Part shown: piece after piece, positions 52,242 to 59,431 of the stretch
How the letters are laid out: each line of letters starts with the position of its first letter
How positions within the stretch are numbered: position 1 is the stretch's first letter
Assembly: GCF_003604215.1 (NCBI RefSeq)
Contig: NZ_QXGS01000006.1
Coordinates: forward strand, 62,001-126,000
DNA: 64,000 nucleotides
DNA from: Teichococcus vastitatis
GTDB lineage: Bacteria; Pseudomonadota; Alphaproteobacteria; Acetobacterales; Acetobacteraceae
Reading direction: 5' to 3'
The notes under the pieces: generated by a model
Database searches by the model: none
What the model was told of the DNA's origin: nothing
What the model saw: only the letters and a program-made list of their open reading frames with translations
Made by a program: the position numbers and the translations under genes

Positions 52242-54635
52242 GTGAGCGCGGGGCTGCGGAAAACCCCGGTTTTCCCAGCAGCCCAAGACACTCCGAGAAA
52301 AGTTGACACTGTTGACAAGAGCGATGCAACGGCGCGCATCTTTGCATTGCCTGCGCCGCGAGCCGCTCAGCGGCGCCTAAGGCACCTTGCCGACACGCGC
52401 ACCGATACGGACGACATCAAGGCTCTTTTCGCCGCGCAGGACTTGCGAGCGGATGCCGAAGTCCACGCAACCCGCGTCGCCGCGATCGAGGCGGCGGTAG
52501 AGCGGCACCGCGCCACGGCGGAGGCGCTGGACGAGAAGACTAGGTCGCTGCGGGCGGCGCAGGCGGAAGCGCAGTCCGTCACCGATGCACTCGTCCATCT
52601 TCCCGGCACGTATGCCTACGCCATCCTCCAGGCCACGGCGGCGCGTGAGCGATGGGGCTGCGTGCCGGACCTCGCCGACCTGGTGGCGACGGTGAGACGG
52701 CCAATTGACCATCGGAGGGACACCGATAAGGGCCTGCGGAGCCGCTACGCCCGAGCGCTGGCGGCTGGCGAGACGCTGCGCACGTTAGGGGTGCTTCCCG
52801 CTGCCGATGGCGAGGACCGCATTATCGAGGGCGCGGGTGAAATCGGCATGCGCCTTGCCCTGGGGGATGAGGGGCAGATCCGCGCAGTGGCGGAGGAGCG
52901 GGCGCGAGCATGGCTGGAGGCGTATGTAGTTTCGCCGCGCTGGCGTGAGGCAGAGCGCAACCAGCCTTGGCTCCAGGCGGAGCGCGAATGCCCGCGGTGG
53001 CAGCGTCGGCATATCCGAACGGAGGTGCGCCGGGCACAGGCATGGCTCGACTGCGCTCTGCGGCTCGTGGGACCGGCCTCCCCTGCCGTGAGCCGGTTTA
53101 CCCTCGGGGCATGGCGACAGGTGCAGGCCAGGAGCCTGGCCTGGGCGAGCGCCACCGTGGTCCGCTTCGAGAGCGGCGACGAGGTGCCGCTGGCGGAGGT
53201 GCAGGCCTGCTCGCGCAAGTCTCGCCGCGCCCAGATGTACGCCGTAGTGAAAGGGATGGAGCACCATGGCGACGAGCACGACATGCAGGCATTCTTCATT
53301 ACGCTAACCTTGCCAGGCGATTATCACCCATTCACGGCCGGGGCGCGCGCAATGGACGGCAGCTATCCACACGCCCGCGCCAACGATGACTGGAACCCCG
53401 CCCTTGGGCCGCGGGCACAGTGGACGCAGCTACAGAAGCGGTGGGAGTGGATACGGGCGCGGCTGGCGAAGTACGAACCTCTCCGCGAGTACTTCGGCAT
53501 CGCTGTTCCGGAGCCGCACAAGGATGGCACTCCGCACCTCCACGCCATGGTCTGGCTCCCAAAATACATCGAGCACAAAGAGCGGCGGCTCGGCACGGCC
53601 ATGGTTCTGCGCGGCATCCTGCGCGACCTTGCCCCCGACCGACAGGCTAGGCTGGAGATCGTGCGGAAGCGCCCCGACCGGCGCCGCACCGACGGCACTA
53701 TGAAGCGGTACGCCTCTCCGGCCAGCTACGTGATGAAATACGTACTCAAGAGCCTCGACGACGAGGAAACGATGAGCGCGGGCAGGGAGGGTGCGGAGCG
53801 GCACCGGGCCTGGGCATCGTCCCGCGGCATCCGTCGCATGCGCTTAGTCGGCGTCCACGGCAGCTTACGAATATGGCAGCGCCTCTGGACCTCACCGGAC
53901 GATGAACTCCTGCCCCGCCGTGCGGCGATGGCACGGGCGGCGATGCGGCGCTGCGAAGCCTATGGCGCAGCAGCGAAAACCACTGAGGCGGACTCGCCGG
54001 AGCGGGAAGTGGCGCGGCGCGACCAAGCGGCGGCTGCGGCGCAGGCACTTCGGCTTATCGGCGGGCTGCCAAGAGGGGACGGTCGCCTGCGCCTTGGCTA
54101 TGAAGAGACAACGACGGAGTACGGACGGCCAACAAAGCGGCCGACCACCATTCGAGAGGAGGTGCGGGAGACGGTACAGGAGGAGTACGTCACGAAACGC
54201 GGACAGAAGCGCACCCGCACTGTGACGGCCTGGAATGATACAGGCGAGAGCATGCCGCTAAAGCGGCAGGAGGCGGAACTCGTGCCTGCTGTGAAGGGTG
54301 CTGAAGTACCGCTGCCGTCCCAGAACGGAAATCAGGTTACAGTTGTGGCAATTGCTCCAAGGGACGCGCCTGCGGCGCCGCCCCCGGGCGCTGATCCAGG
54401 CGACTTAGCCGCGGCGAAGGCGCTGGAAGCCCTGATCGCACGCCGCCGGGACACAAGAATATGGACAGCGCATTGGCAGGAACGGGGGCTTAGCTTAGCC
54501 GAAGCCGCCGGGCGCGCAGTGGAAAGCGTGCGGAGTTGGCAACTATGGTGTGAGAGAGCGGCTAAACAGGCGCTGGACCTACGGCAATCACACAGTTTGA
54601 GTGGAGGACGGGGACAACGTGACCTCTCCGTATGA
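52242..54635 (+). CDS. HUH replication initiation protein, P2 gpA-type
   Basis: A 797-residue rolling-circle replication protein matching the phage replication gene A (GPA) family. Motif I is FFITLTLP (351-358), the HUH pair is in GTPHLHAMVW (H432, H434), and the two-tyrosine motif is YVMKY (Y496, Y500), as in P2 and phiX174 gpA. It nicks one strand at an origin and attaches to its 5' end. The C-terminal 250 residues are charged and less conserved. GTG 52242 is the assumed start; no good ribosome-binding site is seen, so the first residues are uncertain. Confidence 0.85.
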   Translation: MSAGLRKTPVFPAAQDTPRKVDTVDKSDATARIFALPAPRAAQRRLRHLADTRTDTDDIKALFAAQDLRADAEVHATRVAAIEAAVERHRATAEALDEKTRSLRAAQAEAQSVTDALVHLPGTYAYAILQATAARERWGCVPDLADLVATVRRPIDHRRDTDKGLRSRYARALAAGETLRTLGVLPAADGEDRIIEGAGEIGMRLALGDEGQIRAVAEERARAWLEAYVVSPRWREAERNQPWLQAERECPRWQRRHIRTEVRRAQAWLDCALRLVGPASPAVSRFTLGAWRQVQARSLAWASATVVRFESGDEVPLAEVQACSRKSRRAQMYAVVKGMEHHGDEHDMQAFFITLTLPGDYHPFTAGARAMDGSYPHARANDDWNPALGPRAQWTQLQKRWEWIRARLAKYEPLREYFGIAVPEPHKDGTPHLHAMVWLPKYIEHKERRLGTAMVLRGILRDLAPDRQARLEIVRKRPDRRRTDGTMKRYASPASYVMKYVLKSLDDEETMSAGREGAERHRAWASSRGIRRMRLVGVHGSLRIWQRLWTSPDDELLPRRAAMARAAMRRCEAYGAAAKTTEADSPEREVARRDQAAAAAQALRLIGGLPRGDGRLRLGYEETTTEYGRPTKRPTTIREEVRETVQEEYVTKRGQKRTRTVTAWNDTGESMPLKRQEAELVPAVKGAEVPLPSQNGNQVTVVAIAPRDAPAAPPPGADPGDLAAAKALEALIARRRDTRIWTAHWQERGLSLAEAAGRAVESVRSWQLWCERAAKQALDLRQSHSLSGGRGQRDLSV

Positions 54636-54705
54636 GAGTGCCAAGGGGTAAGAGAGAAGCGGTTGAGATGAAGGCTGACCGAGGCCATGCCCCCTCCCGA
54701 TGCTA

Positions 54706-54729
54706 GCCCCTCCCCCAGTGGGGAGGGGC
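54706..54729. repeat. Perfect ten-pair hairpin downstream of the replication gene
   Basis: GCCCCTCCCC (54706-54715) and GGGGAGGGGC (54720-54729) flank a CAGT loop. No T-run follows. Candidate terminator or single-strand origin element. Confidence 0.7.
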
Positions 54730-54737
54730 GTCGCGGG

Positions 54738-54769
54738 CCGGGCCACGCCGCTAGCACGGCGTAGCCCGG
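54738..54769. repeat. Second large hairpin in tandem
   Basis: CCGGGCCACGCCG (54738-54750) pairs with CGGCGTAGCCCGG (54757-54769) at 12 of 13 positions around the loop CTAGCA. It begins eight bases after the first hairpin. The tandem arrangement is reminiscent of single-strand origins in rolling-circle replicons. Confidence 0.7.
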
Positions 54770-55185
54770 GCGAGTTGAATCCGAGTTACGGCTCAGAGCA
54801 GCCGCTCAGGGCAGGTGGCGCCTTTGATAACTTCCCCCTGAACATCTGCTCTAGCCTGTTCAGGGGACATAGGAACCGGTCTCCTACTCCGCCTCTCAAT
54901 GGCATGATCTGGCCATAGGCGGTCAGTCCACTCACGAGGCAGGACGCCGGAGAAGCAGACATCCGGCGGCAGCTCCCGCTCCGCTGCCCTCGACCCGCTG
55001 TAAATTCTCGCTAACCTCCGGATAGCGCTTCTGCCTTTCCCTAACGGAATTGAGGAATGGGAGAGCCGGTGCGCTGATCGCAAACGGTGAAAAGCGGTCG
55101 AGAGCAGATACCTAGCCTAGGTGAAGGCGGCTGAGTGGCAAGCGAGCAATAGACTTGCCCGTCGCCTCAAGCGGCCTTAAAGATG

Positions 55186-55207
55186 CTTATAGGTATCACA
55201 CCTAAGA
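55186..55207 (+). promoter_or_regulatory. Imperfect palindrome ahead of the methylase, C-box-like
   Basis: CTTATAGGT and ACCTAAG-type arms lie 7-28 bases before the methylase start. CTTATAG also occurs in the better C-box of the controller gene, so the controller protein might bind here too. Weak match. Confidence 0.3.
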
Positions 55208-55213
55208 GATCCT

Positions 55214-56728
55214 ATGGCCACGACCCTCATCCAGCAGACTGCGCTCAAGCAATATTTTACCGATGCGCTTGAAGTAAACTCTGCAATGACTCAACTCCTT
55301 GGGAACGTCGAAGGGCTGACGTTGCTCGAACCTAGTGTCGGCAACGGCGCCCTCCTTAATGGGCTTCAAGGATCGCCCAGGCATATTGACGCTATCGATG
55401 TGGACCCGGCTGTCTTGGCTCTCACCAGACAGCGGTATGCCGACATGGCGCTGAACACTCATCACGCGGACTTCATAGACCTGTTCGCCGACGGCTTTAT
55501 GCTCGCAGACTTGAACCATCTGCGACGAGACTATGATGCTGTGATTTCCAATCCGCCGTTCGGCTTGTTTTTTAGCACTGGGTACCGAAAGCGATTAAAG
55601 TCCCTGTTCCCAAATCTATACGTTCGTGAATCTTACGGACTTTTTTTTGCGTTCTCTCTCATGCTACTAAGAAACAACGGACGGTATGTATTTCTACTGC
55701 CTGACACCTTTCTAACCAGTAGAAATCATTCATCCCTACGACGTTATATCTTCAGTACTGGCGCGCCCTCGCACATCATCCGTTTTCCCTCCAGACGCTT
55801 CGAAACGGTCAACTTCGGGTATGGAAACCTCTGCATCATCGCGGGGAACAAGCGGCCTACATCACCCCAGACATCCTTGATTTGGATCGAGGCCTTTGAC
55901 GACCGTCTTCCTTTGATGGCGCAGCCAGACGGCGCCATGTTCTCGCTTTCTGGCACCGATCTACAGAACTTCATTGATGCGGGTTGGCGCGCAAGCATGT
56001 GCGAGGTCCGCTCAGATACGGATGGCTGGACAAGACTCGGCGAAGTGGCAGATTGTAAGACTGGCATTTACACCGGAGACAATGGCCGATTTATTGGGTT
56101 CGACGCGGCGCGCATAAATAAACGCTTAAATGGCCATTCTATTAGTTGGGAACAGGTCTGTGTTGATGAGTTGAGTGCTTCCGAAAGACAGCATGGGTTA
56201 GCTGGTGCAAGGACCTATGTGCCTCTAATTAGAGGAGGGCACCGCCTTTTCGCGGAGAAAACCGCTTGGGCAATACGGTGGGATAAAGAAGCGCTCGAAT
56301 TCTATAAAAATGACAAGAAGGCTCGCCTACAGAACTCAAGCTACTACTTCAAACCTGGAATAGCGGTTCCCATGGTTACATCCCGCCGTATATCAGCTTC
56401 GCTGATGGATAACGCGGTGTTTGACCAAGGAGTTGTAGGTGTATTCCCCTTCGATTCAGAAGCGCGCTATGCATTTTTACTTTACCTCAATTCCTCAATT
56501 GCAACCGAGCTTCGGAACGAGATGGTGAACGGCAGTGCAAACAATTCCGCCAATTACCTAAAGAGGCTTCCGATTCCAGTATTCACCAAAGCAGACTTTG
56601 CTGAGGCGACGCGTATTGTCGCAGTCGCTCGCGAGAAAGGCGCATTAGAAACGGAGACATGCGACCTGTTTGTGGGCCGTCACCTTACCAAGCAAGATAG
56701 GCCGTCAGGTCGGTTGGCTGCGACTTGA
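55214..56728 (+). CDS. Type II N6-adenine DNA methyltransferase
   Basis: A 504-residue methylase. SAM-binding motif I is LLEPSVGNGALL (37-48), the acidic residue follows in DAIDVDP, and catalytic motif IV is ISNPPFGLFF (111-120), giving gamma-class order. The C-terminal half is a target-recognition region (DCKTGIYTGDNGRFIG and later ANNSANYLKRLPIPVFTK). It should protect the element's host from the nuclease encoded convergently downstream. GC is clearly lower than in the core genes, suggesting a separate origin. Recognition site unknown. Confidence 0.9.
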   Translation: MATTLIQQTALKQYFTDALEVNSAMTQLLGNVEGLTLLEPSVGNGALLNGLQGSPRHIDAIDVDPAVLALTRQRYADMALNTHHADFIDLFADGFMLADLNHLRRDYDAVISNPPFGLFFSTGYRKRLKSLFPNLYVRESYGLFFAFSLMLLRNNGRYVFLLPDTFLTSRNHSSLRRYIFSTGAPSHIIRFPSRRFETVNFGYGNLCIIAGNKRPTSPQTSLIWIEAFDDRLPLMAQPDGAMFSLSGTDLQNFIDAGWRASMCEVRSDTDGWTRLGEVADCKTGIYTGDNGRFIGFDAARINKRLNGHSISWEQVCVDELSASERQHGLAGARTYVPLIRGGHRLFAEKTAWAIRWDKEALEFYKNDKKARLQNSSYYFKPGIAVPMVTSRRISASLMDNAVFDQGVVGVFPFDSEARYAFLLYLNSSIATELRNEMVNGSANNSANYLKRLPIPVFTKADFAEATRIVAVAREKGALETETCDLFVGRHLTKQDRPSGRLAAT

Positions 56729-57545
56729 GATAATTGTAGAATTCAGGGCTTAAATCAGCGCGCCAATCAATCACCCCCTCTCTTATTGACTGAACGTCTG
56801 CGCCGGTTATTTCTTCAATTTTTTTGTAAGTGTTAGCTCCGGTATGGACTTCCCAGAGTTTAGAGCGGAGCAAAACCTTCAGATAGTTGTTGTTCTCATC
56901 TTGCCGCACCAGCAGCATTAGCTTTGTTCTATGGTCCCAGATTCGGTACGCCCGCCCTACGGTAAGAAGCCGGAGCATGTTCCCCTTCTCGTTGGAACCA
57001 AAGCCGCTCTTGAAGTCGATAACGTGGGGAATATCGGCCTTGCGGAAAACCTCATCCTCCTTCATGTTTATGTCTCCGACGATCTCGAACAACGTCGATA
57101 CGTCAGACATCACCTCCTTGGCCTTATCGTGCACGCCCAGGTTGGATGTAATCCGCTCAAGAAGCGCGCTTCGCACATCCGAAAAATTGGGGGCGTCCAT
57201 CCGCGCGACAGTGGCATCAACCGGGTAAGTCCATGCAGTACGGCAAAATGCTTCCCACAACTCGCCAATCCGACGGGAGAACGCCATATACTCGTATGGC
57301 CATACGCGGTGACGATACTCTAGTCCAACAACGGTACAGCAATACTGGATGACTAAAGCCGCGGTTCCGCGCTCTTCCTTTGGGAGCGCTTTTATGGCCT
57401 CCACAAGCCTATTGCGCTGCTCAGTAACGAGTGTGTTGGCCTGCTGCGCTTTCTGCTGATGCGTCAGCCCCGACTTCGCAATTTTCTCAATTGCAGGCGT
57501 AAGACTTGCATGAAGTTCGGGCAGTAGTCTTGTCTTATCAACCAT
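56685..57545 (-). CDS. Probable type II restriction endonuclease
   Basis: A 286-residue protein placed where the nuclease of the cassette belongs, directly behind the controller gene and convergent with the methylase, whose 3' end it overlaps by 44 bases. A PD-(D/E)xK-like core is suggested by KEDEVFRKADIPHVIDFKSG, with D177-x-K179 as the last catalytic pair and an acidic residue near 164 or 171 as the first. No close family is recognised. The identification therefore rests on position and this motif. Confidence 0.72.
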   Translation of the reverse strand: MVDKTRLLPELHASLTPAIEKIAKSGLTHQQKAQQANTLVTEQRNRLVEAIKALPKEERGTAALVIQYCCTVVGLEYRHRVWPYEYMAFSRRIGELWEAFCRTAWTYPVDATVARMDAPNFSDVRSALLERITSNLGVHDKAKEVMSDVSTLFEIVGDINMKEDEVFRKADIPHVIDFKSGFGSNEKGNMLRLLTVGRAYRIWDHRTKLMLLVRQDENNNYLKVLLRSKLWEVHTGANTYKKIEEITGADVQSIREGVIDWRADLSPEFYNYLKSQPTDLTAYLAW

Positions 57546-57553
57546 ACTTCTAA

Positions 57554-57799
57554 TCAGTCTGCCTCTGAAGCGTTGGCGAACAGCTCGGGTATGGTGACGC
57601 GCAACGCGCCAGCGAGCTTCAAGATGTTCTTCAAGCTCGGATTTCGCTCGCCGCGCTCAATCCCACCGATGTACGTGCGGTCGAGGCCGCACGCATCTGC
57701 AAGGTCTTCTTGGGACATGCAAGCTTTCAGCCGAAGATAACGCACGCGCCGACCAAATCGGATCCTTTCGTCATCGAAAGCCGAGTCCGTTGTTTCCAT
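57554..57799 (-). CDS. Controller (C) protein, XRE-type HTH regulator
   Basis: An 81-residue helix-turn-helix protein. The HTH (MSQEDLADACGLDRTYIGGI followed by ERGERNPSL) is typical of restriction-modification controller proteins. It ends nine bases before the nuclease start, so both are on one transcript. C proteins first activate, then repress, their own promoter to delay nuclease synthesis after entry to a new host. The C-box upstream supports this role. Confidence 0.9.
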   Translation of the reverse strand: METTDSAFDDERIRFGRRVRYLRLKACMSQEDLADACGLDRTYIGGIERGERNPSLKNILKLAGALRVTIPELFANASEAD

Positions 57800-57821
57800 C
57801 TCTCTAAAAAGGCAAGGGTTG

Positions 57822-57850
57822 TGACCCTAAATACACGGACTATAAGTATC
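57822..57850 (-). promoter_or_regulatory. C-box operator of the restriction-modification system
   Basis: On the minus strand the sequence ACTTATAGTCCGTGT followed by ATTTAGGGTCA lies 23-50 bases upstream of the controller start. From memory it matches the Esp1396I-type C-box (ACTTATAGTCCGTGT in the left half exactly, right half imperfect). The weaker right half fits the usual difference between high-affinity activating and lower-affinity repressing sites. Confidence 0.75.
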
Positions 57851-58209
57851 AATCTTGACTAACCGCTCGTCCTGAAAGTGGGCCGCCGCTGGTGTGAGAT
57901 CAGCGGGACATGGCCTGTGGTCAGGACCAGCTACGTGATGCACTCGGTGTCAGCTTCCGGGGCTGTCTGATGCAGAACATCAAGGTCCGATTAGGGCTGA
58001 GGCCGTAATCTCCACGCATGCGTCCGCTTCCATCCTGGAGCCGGACTATGGTTGCCCTGCGTCGAGGGGCCGAGAAGAGGCGAATGCGGCCCGTGGCAGG
58101 GCAGTCGGAGGAGTGATCACTCCGCAAGCACATGCGCAGGGAGACAGTTCCGAACCGTAATCTGCTTCACCGAACTGGAATTACCGCGCCGTGCCAGACA
58201 GCAGGCCGG
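57851..58209. other. Gene-free stretch between restriction-modification and mobilisation modules
   Basis: No supported gene. A 14-base perfect palindrome is present (next entry). Short frames exist on both strands but lack start sites and family matches; the stretch may be the scar of an older insertion. Confidence 0.4.
58110..58123. promoter_or_regulatory. Perfect 14-base palindrome
   Basis: GGAGTGATCACTCC reads the same on both strands. It could be the operator of a dimeric regulator. No adjacent promoter was identified. Confidence 0.35.
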
Positions 58210-58938
58210 TCAGGGATGCCGCATCGGCGCAGGAGGGCGCTCTGGCTCACCATCCCCTTCTGAAGCTACCGTCGGTGAAGGCTGTGGCCAGACGGATCGA
58301 GAAGGCCCGGGCGCCGGACGACAGAGATCCAGCTCCGGGTACGCCCGGCGTGCCGCAGCCCCCTCGGTCCGCAGCCTACGCAGGAGGTGGGGCCGTGTGG
58401 CTGGAGCGCGGCGCGCGGCGGAGAGCCGGTCGCGCCATTCGGCCAATGCCTCTGGGGTCGCCGCATTCAGCGCCGCCAAGGCGTCGGCGGGCAGCGCATA
58501 CGCCGGGTCCAAACCGCTGCAAGGCGCGCGACCATGCGGCGCCGCCTTCTCGTTTGCATACTGCCGCAGCCCCTCGATGTTAGCTCGGATGTCCCGGTCC
58601 AGGCCGCGCTCCGTCAGCATGCGGTTGTAAAGCGCTCGCGCCTGAGCATCGAGCAGCTCGACCGCTAGGGAGTGCCCCGCCCAGAGCAGCGCGATGACCG
58701 CCTGCGCCTCCGACGACGCCAGTAGGTCAAGCAGGATGCCGGAGGCGGCGAGCGCAGCGCGGTCTTGCGGTGGCAGGGGCCGCAAGCCGAGGCGCCGCCG
58801 CGTGACCCGTGCCCGCTCACGCTCAATGGCGCGGCGCCAGGCGCGAAGGTCAATCCGCGCACGCGGCCAGCCGGTAATCCGCATGATCAGGCGCAATAGA
58901 TCCAGGTCGGAGATCCAAGGGGGTGGGAGTGAGGGCAT
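58210..58938 (-). CDS. Hypothetical protein of the mobilisation module
   Basis: A 242-residue, alanine/arginine-rich protein with mainly helical character (LLRLIMRITGWPRARIDLRAW, GILLDLLASSEAQAVIALLW). No family recognised. ATG 58938 is chosen because AGGAG lies correctly upstream; it overlaps the accessory gene before it by 52 bases. ATG 58884 would start two bases after that gene's stop and is an alternative. Position suggests a relaxosome or transfer accessory. Confidence 0.6.
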   Translation of the reverse strand: MPSLPPPWISDLDLLRLIMRITGWPRARIDLRAWRRAIERERARVTRRRLGLRPLPPQDRAALAASGILLDLLASSEAQAVIALLWAGHSLAVELLDAQARALYNRMLTERGLDRDIRANIEGLRQYANEKAAPHGRAPCSGLDPAYALPADALAALNAATPEALAEWRDRLSAARRAPATRPHLLRRLRTEGAAARRAYPELDLCRPAPGPSRSVWPQPSPTVASEGDGEPERPPAPMRHP

Positions 58939-59252
58939 GGCTCAGGTCTCCTGCACAGCGGGGGCGGCGAATGGAGTGTTCTCCAGCGCACGAGCGTTCG
59001 ATGGATGGGGGGGTGGGCAGCGAGGAATTGGCCGACGAAGGCGACGAGCCGCCGGTCCGCCTCGGTGTCGCGCCCGGCAATTGCGAGCAGCACACCACCA
59101 AGCGTGCACTTCCGCTGTGTGAGCAAGCGCCGTGACGCGGTTCCTGCGGCGCGCTTGAGCCGTGCGACCCGCGCCCGCGCCCGGCGCTCTGCATCGCGCG
59201 CAACCAGTAGGCGGCGCTCTATCTCCGCATCCGTCAACAATTTGGCCGTCAT
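58887..59252 (-). CDS. Mobilisation accessory protein, TraD/MobC-like
   Basis: A 121-residue protein. Residues 1-85 resemble the short TraD/MobC accessories that help relaxases: DAEIERRLLVARDAERRARA, then RRLLTQRKCTLGGVLLAIAG. The last 30 residues look unstructured and overlap the next gene. ATG 59252 is the start; the longer frame begins in the divergent intergenic region. It is transcribed away from the relaxase gene, as is common for oriT-proximal accessories. Confidence 0.6.
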   Translation of the reverse strand: MTAKLLTDAEIERRLLVARDAERRARARVARLKRAAGTASRRLLTQRKCTLGGVLLAIAGRDTEADRRLVAFVGQFLAAHPPIHRTLVRWRTLHSPPPLCRRPEPCPHSHPLGSPTWIYCA

Positions 59253-59431
59253 CTCAGAAGTCTCCGTCCCCTTAGACGAAGGTGAGATCAAGTCGACGTC
59301 AGATTCAATGATCTTGAAGATCTAAATTTCAGAAGACAATACTTGATAGAGAGCAGCCAAAGGGCGGCGGAGCCGCAGTCTCGCCTATACATTCCTGCGG
59401 AACGTCGGCTCGCCTGCGGCGGAGACACGCG
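59253..59431. other. Likely oriT region between divergent mobilisation genes
   Basis: The divergent gap between the accessory and relaxase genes is AT-richer than both and contains a 13-base palindrome, GATCTTGAAGATC (59310-59322). For MOBQ relaxases oriT usually lies directly beside mobA. A nick site cannot be assigned from sequence alone. Confidence 0.45.

Larger units (their letters stand above)
54636..55213. other. Gene-poor region between replication gene and methylase
   Basis: This 578-base stretch holds two strong hairpins (listed separately) and a weak minus-strand frame (54793-55083, TTG start) that I do not accept as a gene without further support. The right third, nearest the methylase, is lower in GC and should contain its promoter. 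Confidence 0.5.

Noticed and set aside
54793-55083. A 96-codon minus-strand frame after the rep gene
   Set aside because: Starts with TTG, has no ribosome-binding site and no family match; composition does not separate it from chance.
57921-58133. Short minus-strand frame suspected to be a transposase piece
   Set aside because: No transposase motif, no paired terminal repeats or target duplication found around it.
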